A DNA stretch of 6,109 bases from NCBI GenBank assembly GCA_031290855.1, contig JAISLM010000036.1:1-6109 (forward strand), given 5' to 3'. Made by a program: the position numbers and the translations under genes. Positions 1 to 6,107 of this stretch are shown here, one piece after another. The number at the start of each line of letters is the position of its first letter. Position 1 is the first letter of the stretch. This DNA comes from Spirochaetaceae bacterium. Its GTDB lineage: Bacteria; Spirochaetota; Spirochaetia; Treponematales; Breznakiellaceae. The notes below the pieces were generated by a model. That model did not search any database, was not told the DNA's origin, and was given only the letters and a program-made list of their open reading frames with translations.

Positions 1-5
1 AAAAC

Positions 6-227
6 GCGGTTTTGCAAGGCTTTAGCCTGAAAAACCGCAAGAGCCTTCAGGCTCAAGCCTGGTCCAAAACCGTGCGCTTTAGCGCACAGTCAATTAGTTT
101 TGGAACAGGCTCACATAACTTAGATTTATATGAAAAAGCGGACCTTAGTCCGATTAGACCGGGTTTTCAAACTTTGCGTCAAAGTTATGGTACGGAAGGG
201 ATTGCCCGTTAATTAGTCTGTGACTAA
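6..227. repeat. Cluster of short perfect palindromes
   Basis: Seen directly: at least six perfect short inverted repeats with unrelated stems and very small loops. They are AGGCT-tt-AGCCT (17-28), GAGCC-ttca-GGCTC (41-54, overlapping CAGGCT-ca-AGCCTG at 48-61), GTGCGCT-tt-AGCGCAC (72-87), CGGAC-ctta-GTCCG (139-152), AACTTTG-cgt-CAAAGTT (170-186) and TTAGTC-tgt-GACTAA (213-227). Two sit inside longer outer stems: GCGGTTTT/AAAACCGC (6-13 with 31-38) and TCCAAAAC/GTTTTGGA (63-70 with 97-104). Several have a loop centre of the form YTTA (TTTA, TTTA, CTTA) while the stems differ. The base composition is visibly less GC-rich than the neighbouring genes. The function is unknown; a degenerate or diversifying family of small palindromic elements is the simplest reading. 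Confidence 0.75.
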
Positions 228-509
228 GCATCTTTCAAAACGCTGAAACAGGAGTTGGAAAACCCGTAAGGGAAACATTCGGCAGGAGGGATCAGGCAGC
301 CGGTGTTCATTACCTTTAGGCGTTTTACAACCGGTTTCGGTTTAATTCAGGGATTGACTATGCTGCCCCTGATATGTTTAGCCGGGACAAATCGTTTAAC
401 CGTGTCTCCATAACGGGGTAAAGTCCGGTATCATTGCGGTTTAACAGATGGATCACTTTAAAAACCCGGCTGGTTTTGGCGCTGTTTTATGGTTTTTCAG
501 GCTAAAGCC
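18..509. repeat. 19-base perfect inverted repeat bounding 492 bases
   Basis: Positions 18-36 (GGCTTTAGCCTGAAAAACC) and 491-509 are exact reverse complements over 19 bases. The first ten bases are themselves a palindrome (GGCTTTAGCC), and the other nine give the pair its orientation. The match stops at 17/510 on the outside and becomes patchy on the inside. No target-site duplication is visible next to either outer end, and no transposase-like frame lies between them. It may be the termini of a small non-autonomous mobile element, or two oppositely oriented copies of a dispersed intergenic repeat. The repeat is certain; its interpretation is not. Confidence 0.6.
241..475. other. Gene-free stretch with nested inverted repeats, possible structured RNA
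   Basis: I see no credible coding frame here. What stands out is long-range complementarity: AGCCGGG (380-386) with CCCGGCT (465-471), and inside it GTTTAACCG (394-402) with CGGTTTAAC (437-445), perfect over 9 bases, with CTCC/GGGG (406-409, 415-418) inside that. Just before lies a second domain in which ATCAGG-CAGC (291-300) pairs with GCTG-cc-CCTGAT (362-373). That pairing competes with TCAGGG/CCCTGA (347-352, 367-372). CCGGT/ACCGG (300-304, 330-334) is a further stem. The strand of any transcript cannot be told. It matches no RNA family that I recognise; the phrase AAAGTCCGG at 421-429 resembles part of RNase P RNA, but the other signatures are missing. Confidence 0.35.
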
Positions 510-562
510 GTACAATCAACGATTTTGAACGGTACTGGGTAAATTTAGGCGGAGGCAGGAAC

Positions 563-1882
563 TTAGGCGCCGTCTATATGTTTTTCGTAAAATGACGTGT
601 CAAAGACACCGGCGCGGAAAACGGGGTGCGCTATAATACTCCGCTGAGTAGGCTGATTCGTTTTTACCCCGTCAATTACCAGTTCGCCGAGCGCCCTGTC
701 CATGCGGGCGAGGGCCGCGGGGCGGGTTTCGGCGTGGACGATCAGTTTTGCCAGTAGCGAATCGTACCAAGGTGGGACGTCCGCGCCCTGGTACAGGTGG
801 CTGTCGAAGCGGACGCCGGGGCCGCCGGGGCTGCGGAGGCGCGTGATGCTGCCGGGACCCTGGGCGTTTATACGGCACTCCAGCGCGTGGCCCCGCGCCG
901 GTACGACGCCGCCGGTTAGTTCGATGCGGCCTTCCGTGCAGGCGAGCGTCTGCTGGCGCACGATGTCGACGCCGGTCAGCATCTCGCTGACAGGGTGCTC
1001 TACCTGGAGGCGGGCGTTCACTTCCATGAAGTAGTAGGCGTCCCCTTCCACGAGGAACTCTATAGTGCCCGCGCCGCAGTAGCGCAGTTCCCTGAACATC
1101 CTTTCCGCGCCTTCCGCCATAGCCTGCCGCATCGCGGCGCTTATCGCGTGGGAGGGGCTTTCCTCCACGAGTTTCTGGTGGTTCTGCTGAACGGTGCAGT
1201 CCCTGTCCCCAAGCAGGGCGACCTTACCCGCGCCGTCCGACAGTACCTGTAGCTCGACGTGGCGCGGCTTCTCGATGTAGCGTTCGATGAATACCCTGCC
1301 GTCCGCGAAGGCGGCTTCCGCTTCCCGGACGCAGAGGCGGAAGTTCACGGCGAGTTCCTCCTGGTCGCGGACGACACGCATCCCTTTGCCGCCGCCGCCC
1401 GCCGCCGCCTTGATTATCACGGGGAAGCCCAGTGTCTTCACAGCGGCGCGGGCCGCCTCCTCGCCCAGGACGGCTTCCTTCGTGCCGGGTGTTACGGGGA
1501 GGCCGAAACGTTCCGCCGCCGCCCGTGCCGCGACCTTGTCGCCCAGAAGTTCGATCAGGTCCGGGGAAGGGCCTATGAATAGGAGGCCGGCATTGTTCAC
1601 GAGATCGGCGAAGGCGGCGTTTTCCGACAGGAATCCTACGCCGGGATGTACCGCGTCGCAGCCCCGGCGCAGCGCGGCCATGATCAGGTTTTCCGGGACA
1701 AGGTAGCTTTTCACGGAGGGAGGCGGACCGATGCAGACGGCCTCGTCGGCGAGTTTTACGTGGAGGCTTTCGGCGTCCGCCTCGGAGTAGACGGCGACGG
1801 TCTCTATGCCGGCCTCGCGGCAGCTTCGGATTATGCGAACCGCGATCTCCCCGCGATTCGCTATCAACAGGCGTTTTATCAA
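563..1882 (-). CDS. accC: Acetyl-CoA carboxylase, biotin carboxylase subunit
   Basis: Cytoplasmic ATP-grasp enzyme that uses ATP and bicarbonate to carboxylate the biotin carried by AccB, the first half-reaction of acetyl-CoA carboxylase. The 439 residues show the family order: N-terminal biotin carboxylase domain starting MIKRLLIANRGE, ATP-grasp with K116, K158 and the glycine loop GGGGKGM (162-168), and metal and catalytic residues E275, E287, N289, R291, V294, E295 and R337 (each one below E. coli numbering). The C-terminal domain includes PWYDSLLAKL. The start is a TTG; accB's TAG lies in the same frame 9 bases upstream, so no longer start is possible, and the family N-terminus begins exactly here. 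No good Shine-Dalgarno is present, so translation probably depends on coupling to accB. It is about ten residues shorter than E. coli AccC, mostly because a loop after R337 is shortened. The carboxyltransferase genes are not in the window. Confidence 0.97.
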   Translation of the reverse strand: MIKRLLIANRGEIAVRIIRSCREAGIETVAVYSEADAESLHVKLADEAVCIGPPPSVKSYLVPENLIMAALRRGCDAVHPGVGFLSENAAFADLVNNAGLLFIGPSPDLIELLGDKVAARAAAERFGLPVTPGTKEAVLGEEAARAAVKTLGFPVIIKAAAGGGGKGMRVVRDQEELAVNFRLCVREAEAAFADGRVFIERYIEKPRHVELQVLSDGAGKVALLGDRDCTVQQNHQKLVEESPSHAISAAMRQAMAEGAERMFRELRYCGAGTIEFLVEGDAYYFMEVNARLQVEHPVSEMLTGVDIVRQQTLACTEGRIELTGGVVPARGHALECRINAQGPGSITRLRSPGGPGVRFDSHLYQGADVPPWYDSLLAKLIVHAETRPAALARMDRALGELVIDGVKTNQPTQRSIIAHPVFRAGVFDTSFYEKHIDGA

Positions 1883-1891
1883 CGGGGCGCC

Positions 1892-2365
1892 CTAGTGCCT
1901 TCTTACCTCGAACAGCGGCTGCCCGTACTCTACCATGTCGCCGCTGGACACTTTCACGTCCGTCACTTCGCAGTCGAATTCCGCCTCCAGCTTGTTCATC
2001 ATCTTCATCGCCTCAAGGATGCACAGAACCTGCCCCGCCTTCACGGTCGTGCCGGCCCGGACGAAGGGCGGCGCGTCCGGCCCGGACGAGGCGTAGAACA
2101 CGGCGACTACCGGACTCCTGATGTACTCCGTGCCGGCGGCTTCCGGGTCAGCCCCGGCGGCTTCCGCCGGTATAGCCAGGTGTACGGAGGGCGCTCCCTC
2201 CGTGTCGGCGGGCTTCAGGGCGCACGTCCGCGCCCCGCCGCCTCCGGGGGACGGGGCGCCGGCCCTGCGGAGGCGGAGGCGGCTGCCTCCGTCGCTGAAA
2301 TCAAGTTCCGTCATCGTGCCGGCGTTAAATCTGTCTATCAATTCATATATTAATTTGGTTTCCAT
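1892..2365 (-). CDS. accB: Acetyl-CoA carboxylase, biotin carboxyl carrier protein
   Basis: Carries the biotin that AccC carboxylates and presents it to the carboxyltransferase to make malonyl-CoA for fatty-acid synthesis. The 157 residues split as in the family. A short N-terminal segment (1-34, beginning METKLIYELIDRFN) is followed by a low-complexity linker rich in Ala, Gly and Pro (about 35-78). The C-terminal biotinyl/lipoyl domain (about 79-157) has the motif EAMKMMNKLEAE and the biotin-accepting lysine K121. The charged FDCEV that follows and the ending GQPLFEV are also typical, and the PFV insertion of the bacterial AccB thumb (99-102) is present. The ATG has GGAG nine bases upstream. 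accC follows after 9 bases in the same reading frame, the usual accB-accC pairing. Related carrier domains serve other biotin enzymes, but this context makes AccB nearly certain. Confidence 0.96.
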   Translation of the reverse strand: METKLIYELIDRFNAGTMTELDFSDGGSRLRLRRAGAPSPGGGGARTCALKPADTEGAPSVHLAIPAEAAGADPEAAGTEYIRSPVVAVFYASSGPDAPPFVRAGTTVKAGQVLCILEAMKMMNKLEAEFDCEVTDVKVSSGDMVEYGQPLFEVRRH

Positions 2366-2374
2366 TCAGTTATG

Positions 2375-2378
2375 CTCC
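2375..2378 (-). promoter_or_regulatory. Ribosome binding site of accB
   Basis: GGAG on the minus strand, nine bases before the accB ATG. It is the clearest Shine-Dalgarno inside the cluster, so accB can be initiated independently even though it lies in the same probable transcript as the transporter gene upstream. Confidence 0.7.
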
Positions 2379-2381
2379 GGG

Positions 2382-2428
2382 AAAAATCGTACCGCCCCGC
2401 GGCGGGATGCCGCATTCGCTTACGCGGC
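2382..2428 (-). repeat. Overlapping GC-rich palindromes between yhhQ and accB
   Basis: The 54-base gap and the last codons of yhhQ hold three overlapping perfect stems: CCGCC/GGCGG with a four-base loop (2392-2396, 2401-2405), GCGGC/GCCGC with a five-base loop (2399-2403, 2409-2413), and GCCGC/GCGGC spanning the yhhQ stop (2409-2413, 2424-2428). They share arms, so they exclude one another. Reading toward accB, the last stem is followed after five bases by TTTTT (2386-2382). That spacing is poor for an intrinsic terminator, so a weak attenuator, an RNA-processing site or plain GC-rich chance are all possible. Confidence 0.4.
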
Positions 2429-3148
2429 GAAAGGGTTGTAGGAAAGGCCCGTATCGTACACATCGGCGCGTTCGGCTTTCTTCAGCTTGCGGACGGCGAT
2501 GTAGGTTACGGGAGTCATCAGTACCTCGACGAGGCACTTCAGAATGTAGTTTGTTACGACAAGCGAGAGGAACAGTTCCCGTCCGAACACGCCGGCCAGT
2601 ATCGCTATCGAGACGAAGATCACGCTGTCCAGCAATTCGCCGAGCAGGGTGCTGCCTATAGTGCGGACAAAAAGGAGTCTGCCGCCCATCGCGATCTTCA
2701 GTCTGGAAAGCAGCGCGGAATTCGAGAATTCCCCGGCGAAGTACCCGGCGAGGCTGGCAAGGACGATGCCGCCCGTGCTCATGCCGCCCAGGATCGCGTC
2801 GTAGGCCGCGCCGCCCGCATAGCCTTCCCATGCCGCCTCCGCGGGAAGTGCGCGGAGGGCCCGGAACACGAGGGAACTTAGCGCGAGCGCGCAGAAGCCC
2901 GTCCAGATCACCCGCCGCGAGGCGCGGAAGCCGTACACTTCCGTCAGGATGTCGCCGGTCACGTATGAGAGCGGGAAGAGGAGCGAGCCTCCGTCGAAGG
3001 CGAGCGGGATGCCGAACACGGAAAGGCCCAGGTCGATGATCTTTGCCGAGGATGCCACGTTGCTTAGGATAAGCGTAGTAACGAAGAACGCCGTTATCAG
3101 GTCGAGGTATCTGTAGCTGCGGGCCTGTTCAGTGTTGAGCGCCAACAT
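2420..3148 (-). CDS. yhhQ: Queuosine precursor transporter, YhhQ/VUT family
   Basis: Inner-membrane protein expected to import a 7-deazaguanine precursor (preQ0 or preQ1) of queuosine, the modified base at the wobble position of GUN-anticodon tRNAs. The 242 residues form about six hydrophobic segments, roughly 14-34, 44-66, 79-99, 120-140, 158-186 and 190-219. Family signatures are FPLSYVTGDILTEVYGF (58-74), the AGYFAGEFSNS segment (134-144) and RTIGSTLLGELLDS (162-175). The tail after the last helix is charged and probably cytoplasmic. The start is an ATG directly after the TAA of glgP, with no spare base and no clear Shine-Dalgarno, which points to translational coupling. Older annotations call this family a putative vitamin-uptake transporter; the queuosine role is from the family and is not visible in this locus, which has no queuosine gene. 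Confidence 0.94.
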   Translation of the reverse strand: MLALNTEQARSYRYLDLITAFFVTTLILSNVASSAKIIDLGLSVFGIPLAFDGGSLLFPLSYVTGDILTEVYGFRASRRVIWTGFCALALSSLVFRALRALPAEAAWEGYAGGAAYDAILGGMSTGGIVLASLAGYFAGEFSNSALLSRLKIAMGGRLLFVRTIGSTLLGELLDSVIFVSIAILAGVFGRELFLSLVVTNYILKCLVEVLMTPVTYIAVRKLKKAERADVYDTGLSYNPFAA

Positions 3149-5764
3149 TTAAGCCCACTTGATAAAGCCGGAACGGTAGGGATGTATCAGCGCGGGATGC
3201 TTCGGCAGTATGCGGACGGTGTGGCCCTGCATACCGGTGTCGGTACATTCGATCCGGACGTGGTAGCGGTAGCCGTTGCCTTCCTTGCCCGTGCTCTTCA
3301 TCTCGGAGCGCCGGGCGGACTCGATGTTGTTTTGGCTTGACACCGCCCCGAAGTAAAGTTCGACAAGCACTTCGTCCGGGCTTAGCTCGCCCAGCTCGAT
3401 GTAGGCGTTTACCGTGATGAAGTTGCCCCGCTGCATAACGGGCTTCGAGTCGGACGTGATCCCGCCTATCCTGATCTTCTCCCACGAATCGCCGAGCTTC
3501 GCGAAGTACGCGGCGAGCGCCTTCGACTCGGAATAATCCGTCCTGATTATCCGCTGGTAGTTCTTAAGCGCGGGAAAGTAGAAATTCCTGGAGTAGTTGA
3601 TCAGCATCCGGTGGCTGGACATGGACGCACCTATCTTCTGCATAGAGGACTTCATCATCCTTATCCATTCGCGGGGCAGGTTGTCCCGTCCCCGCTGGTA
3701 GAACATCGGGACGATGTCCCGTTCAAGGAGGTCGTACAGCGCCTTGCTCTCTATGTCGTCCTGCAAGTTTTCATCCGCGTAATATTCGCCCTGGCCGATT
3801 GCCCAGCCGACATCGGGGCTGACATCGGAGCCGATGTCGGCTTCGGCTTCGCGGTCAGGGTAGGCTTTGGAGTCGATGTTGGGGCCGGACTTGGATCTGT
3901 ACGCCTCGTCCCACCAGCCGTCCAGAACGGAGCAGTTTATCACGCCGTTCATCGCCGCTTTCATGCCGCTCGTGCCGCTTGCCTCCATCGGGCGGCGCGG
4001 AGTGTTGAGCCACACGTCTCCGCCTGAGGTAAGGTAATGGGCGACCGTCATATCGTAGTTCTCGACAAACACTATGCGGCTAGTGACGTCGTACTTCTGG
4101 GCAAAGTGAACGATGTTTTTTATCAGTTCCTTGCCGGGGATGTCGTGCGGATGCGCCTTTCCCGCGAATATAAGCTGAATCGGGCGGTCGGGGTCGCGGA
4201 GAAGTTTTAACAGCCTCTCCGGGTCGCGGAACAGCAGGTTGCCGCGCTTGTACGTGGCGAAACGGCGGGCGAAGCAGATCGTCAGCGCGTAAGGGGACAG
4301 CGCGTCCTCCGACTCGCGTATATGCTTTTCGTTAGCGCCGAAACGCCGGTAGTGCTCCTTGAGCCTGTCGCGGACAAAGCGGACAAGCTGTTCCCGCCGC
4401 CTCTCGTGCGTACGCCATAGTTCCTCGTCCGAAATCCGCTCCACCCGTTTCCAAATCGCAAGGTCGTAAGGCTTTTCCTCGAAACCGGGCCCCAGGTAAC
4501 GGTCCAGCAGCATGCTCATGCCGCTGGACACCCATGTTTTCGGGTGGACGCCGTTTGTGACGTGGCCTATCGGCACCTCGTCTATCGGCAGCCCCGGCCA
4601 AAGCCCCTTCCACATTTCCCGCGAAACAAGGCCGTGCAGCTTGGCCACGCCGTTGGCGTAGGCGGAAAACTTCAACGCCAGAATCGTCATGCAGAAATTC
4701 TCGCCGTGGTTGTTCGGGTTCTCGCGGCCCAGGCCGAGGAAGGCGTCCCACGATATACCCAGGATACCGGCCCAGGGGCGCATATACTTTTCCAGCAACG
4801 CTGTGTCGAAGCGCTCGTTGCCGGCCGGTACCGGCGTGTGGGTCGTAAAAATATTTGTAGGCCAAATCGCCTCTTTCGCCTCGCTGAACGAGAAACCCTT
4901 TTCGGTTATAAGTTCGCGGATCCGTTCCAGACTGAGGAAGGCGGCGTGCCCCTCGTTCATGTGCGTCGCCGCCGGGTTGATCCCCATGGCCCGCAGGGCG
5001 CGGTAACCGCCCACCCCAAGCAGTATTTCCTGCTGAATGCGGGTTTCCTTGTCGCCGCCGTACAGCGCCGACGTGATAACACGGAAATCGGGCGGATTCT
5101 CCTCGATGTTCGTATCGAGCAGGTATAGAAAACCGCGCCCCACGCGCACTTCCCAGATCCGGGCGGAAGCCTGCCGCCCCGCCAGCTCTACGGTGATCGT
5201 CAGCGGCTTGCCGTCCTTGTCTGTCTTTTGCTCGACCGGCATATTGTACCAGTCGTTTTCCGGGTAGCTTTCCTGCTGGAAGCCGTCCGCGTTAAGGTAC
5301 TGCTGGAAGTAACCCTGCCGGTACAAGAGCCCCACCCCGACGAGCGGCAGGCCGAGGTCGGACGAAGTCTTCATGTGGTCGCCGGAAAGAATACCCAGGC
5401 CGCCCGAATAGATCGGCAGCGAGACATCCATCCCGTACTCCATCGAAAAATAGGCCACCACATCACGGCGCTGCCCGTTGTACCAGGTTTTGCGCTTCTT
5501 ATACTTAAGGAATCTCTCGTAAACGTTGTTAAGCGCCGTAATAAACGAATCGTCCTTTGCAATATCCGCAAGCCGCTGCTGGCTTACCTTTCCCAAAGTC
5601 TTCATGGGGCTCTGGTGTGTCTCGGTCCACACCTGTTCGTCCAGCCTGATAAAAAGCTGAACCGCGTCATAGTTCCATGAAAGCCAAAGATTACGCGCGA
5701 TTTCTTCCAAAGGTTTCAACGAAGCCGGTAACTTCGGTTTTACCGTGTATGTCGATATATTCAT
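3149..5764 (-). CDS. glgP: Alpha-glucan (glycogen) phosphorylase, DUF3417 type
   Basis: PLP-dependent GT35 enzyme of the cytoplasm that splits alpha-1,4-glucan with phosphate, releasing glucose-1-phosphate. The 871 residues begin with a DUF3417 domain (about 12-95, with ARNLWLSWNYDA at 23-34), then the phosphorylase fold. Landmarks are YFSMEYG (105-111), GGLGILSGDHMKTSSDLG (121-138), HMNEGHAAF (268-276) and EASGTSGMKAAMNG, where K602 is the expected PLP lysine. This short-type phosphorylase differs from the E. coli MalP/GlgP type and usually has around 850 residues. The start ATG has AGGA seven bases upstream and matches the family N-terminus. Oddity: the usual short link between the WWDEAY and GWAIG motifs is replaced by about 30 residues (623-652), whose last third lies in a palindromic DNA repeat. 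It is the first gene of the probable operon and abuts yhhQ. No other glycogen gene is in view. Confidence 0.97.
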   Translation of the reverse strand: MNISTYTVKPKLPASLKPLEEIARNLWLSWNYDAVQLFIRLDEQVWTETHQSPMKTLGKVSQQRLADIAKDDSFITALNNVYERFLKYKKRKTWYNGQRRDVVAYFSMEYGMDVSLPIYSGGLGILSGDHMKTSSDLGLPLVGVGLLYRQGYFQQYLNADGFQQESYPENDWYNMPVEQKTDKDGKPLTITVELAGRQASARIWEVRVGRGFLYLLDTNIEENPPDFRVITSALYGGDKETRIQQEILLGVGGYRALRAMGINPAATHMNEGHAAFLSLERIRELITEKGFSFSEAKEAIWPTNIFTTHTPVPAGNERFDTALLEKYMRPWAGILGISWDAFLGLGRENPNNHGENFCMTILALKFSAYANGVAKLHGLVSREMWKGLWPGLPIDEVPIGHVTNGVHPKTWVSSGMSMLLDRYLGPGFEEKPYDLAIWKRVERISDEELWRTHERRREQLVRFVRDRLKEHYRRFGANEKHIRESEDALSPYALTICFARRFATYKRGNLLFRDPERLLKLLRDPDRPIQLIFAGKAHPHDIPGKELIKNIVHFAQKYDVTSRIVFVENYDMTVAHYLTSGGDVWLNTPRRPMEASGTSGMKAAMNGVINCSVLDGWWDEAYRSKSGPNIDSKAYPDREAEADIGSDVSPDVGWAIGQGEYYADENLQDDIESKALYDLLERDIVPMFYQRGRDNLPREWIRMMKSSMQKIGASMSSHRMLINYSRNFYFPALKNYQRIIRTDYSESKALAAYFAKLGDSWEKIRIGGITSDSKPVMQRGNFITVNAYIELGELSPDEVLVELYFGAVSSQNNIESARRSEMKSTGKEGNGYRYHVRIECTDTGMQGHTVRILPKHPALIHPYRSGFIKWA
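3805..3842. repeat. 12-base inverted repeat inside glgP
   Basis: AGCCGACATCGG (3805-3816) and CCGATGTCGGCT (3831-3842) are perfect reverse complements with a 14-base loop, and the loop holds a further copy of GACATCGG (3821-3828). It encodes residues 641-654 or so of GlgP, a short acidic run containing DIGSDVSPDVG. It falls in the insertion between the WWDEAY and GWAIG motifs. The repeat is seen directly; an origin as an inserted palindromic element is inference. Confidence 0.7.
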
Positions 5765-5770
5765 AGATAA

Positions 5771-5799
5771 ATCCTAATTCTTTTCCAGACCACCGTCAA
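5771..5799 (-). promoter_or_regulatory. Possible sigma70-type promoter of glgP
   Basis: On the minus strand TTGACG (5799-5794) is followed by a 17-base spacer and TAGGAT (5776-5771). The boxes match the consensus at 5 of 6 and 4 of 6 positions. The difficulty is position: the -10 box overlaps the AGGA used as ribosome binding site, and initiation about seven bases downstream would fall at the glgP start codon, giving a nearly leaderless message. Either that is real or the true promoter lies further upstream and this is chance. Confidence 0.25.
5772..5775 (-). promoter_or_regulatory. Ribosome binding site of glgP
   Basis: AGGA on the minus strand, seven bases before the ATG at 5764. It supports the chosen start, which also agrees with the N-terminus expected for the family. 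Confidence 0.65.
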
Positions 5800-5885
5800 G
5801 GCGCTGTCAGGCGGCAATTGAAATTTCAGCCTTTATTCGCAGTGGGGTCTGCTCCCCCGCCCCTTGCGGCGGTTAGAATAAGCAA

Positions 5886-5945
5886 CGTCTACAAAAAAAT
5901 GGTAGTAGACGGGTTTGCGAGCAAACAAGGTTTGCTATGCAAACC
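5886..5945. repeat. Tandem hairpins upstream of glgP
   Basis: Three perfect palindromes lie side by side: CGTCTAC/GTAGACG (5886-5892, 5905-5911, 12-base loop containing seven A on this strand), GTTTGC/GCAAAC (5913-5918, 5921-5926, two-base loop) and GGTTTGC/GCAAACC (5929-5935, 5939-5945, three-base loop). The last two share sequence, so their four arms can pair in alternative ways: neighbouring arms with each other, or outer arm 5912-5918 with outer arm 5939-5945. They lie in the probable 5' leader or promoter region of glgP, about 120-180 bases before its start. They look like the same style of element as the palindromes near the left edge of the window. Confidence 0.6.
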
Positions 5946-6009
5946 ACCACATATGATAAATTTCCTTACAGAACGAACCTCTGAGATAATGCAACGCTTA
6001 CAAGATACC

Positions 6010-6107
6010 CCGCCTTATCCCTTCCTTTTGGGGTTAAGAAGGCGGTAGAACGTCAGGCAAAACAGCTTGACGCTGTTTTGTGGCGGGGAGGTTCATTCGG
6101 GCCGCCA
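6010..6107. repeat. Three adjacent stem-loops at the right edge
   Basis: CCGCCTT/AAGGCGG (6010-6016, 6039-6045) encloses a partly paired CCC/GGG core. CAAAACAGC/GCTGTTTTG (6058-6066, 6072-6080) is a perfect 9-base stem with loop TTGAC. TGGCGG/CCGCCA (6081-6086, 6102-6107) follows at once. None has a proper T-run after the stem on either strand within the window, so I do not call an intrinsic terminator, though one could belong to a gene beyond the right edge. The rest of 5777-6109 shows no credible gene. Confidence 0.5.

Noticed and set aside
1..212. Open frame on the plus strand, readable from the left edge to a stop at 210-212 (66 codons from a TTG at 12)
   Set aside because: It consists almost wholly of the palindrome cluster, has no recognisable domain and no ribosome binding site. 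It could be the tail of a gene entering from the left, so it deserves a check with more upstream sequence, but I cannot support it as a gene.
421..429. AAAGTCCGG, resembling part of the RNase P RNA core
   Set aside because: Only this short phrase matches; the other conserved RNase P elements are absent around it on either strand.
460..479. Stem AAAACC/GGTTTT with five T on the minus strand, about 85 bases after accC, as an operon terminator
   Set aside because: The stem is weak, most of the T-run is used in the stem itself, and its arms compete with the AGCCGGG/CCCGGCT pairing. No convincing intrinsic terminator was found for the cluster.
1..560. CRISPR array
   Set aside because: The hairpins differ in sequence and spacing, with no repeated unit of constant length and no regular spacers.
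1646..2353. Long plus-strand frame of 235 codons opposite accB and accC
   Set aside because: It lies antisense to two confidently identified genes; such open frames are expected opposite GC-rich coding sequence, and its product resembles nothing known to me.
5818..6048. 76-codon plus-strand frame upstream of glgP
   Set aside because: TTG start, no ribosome binding site, no familiar domain, and it runs across the hairpin elements.
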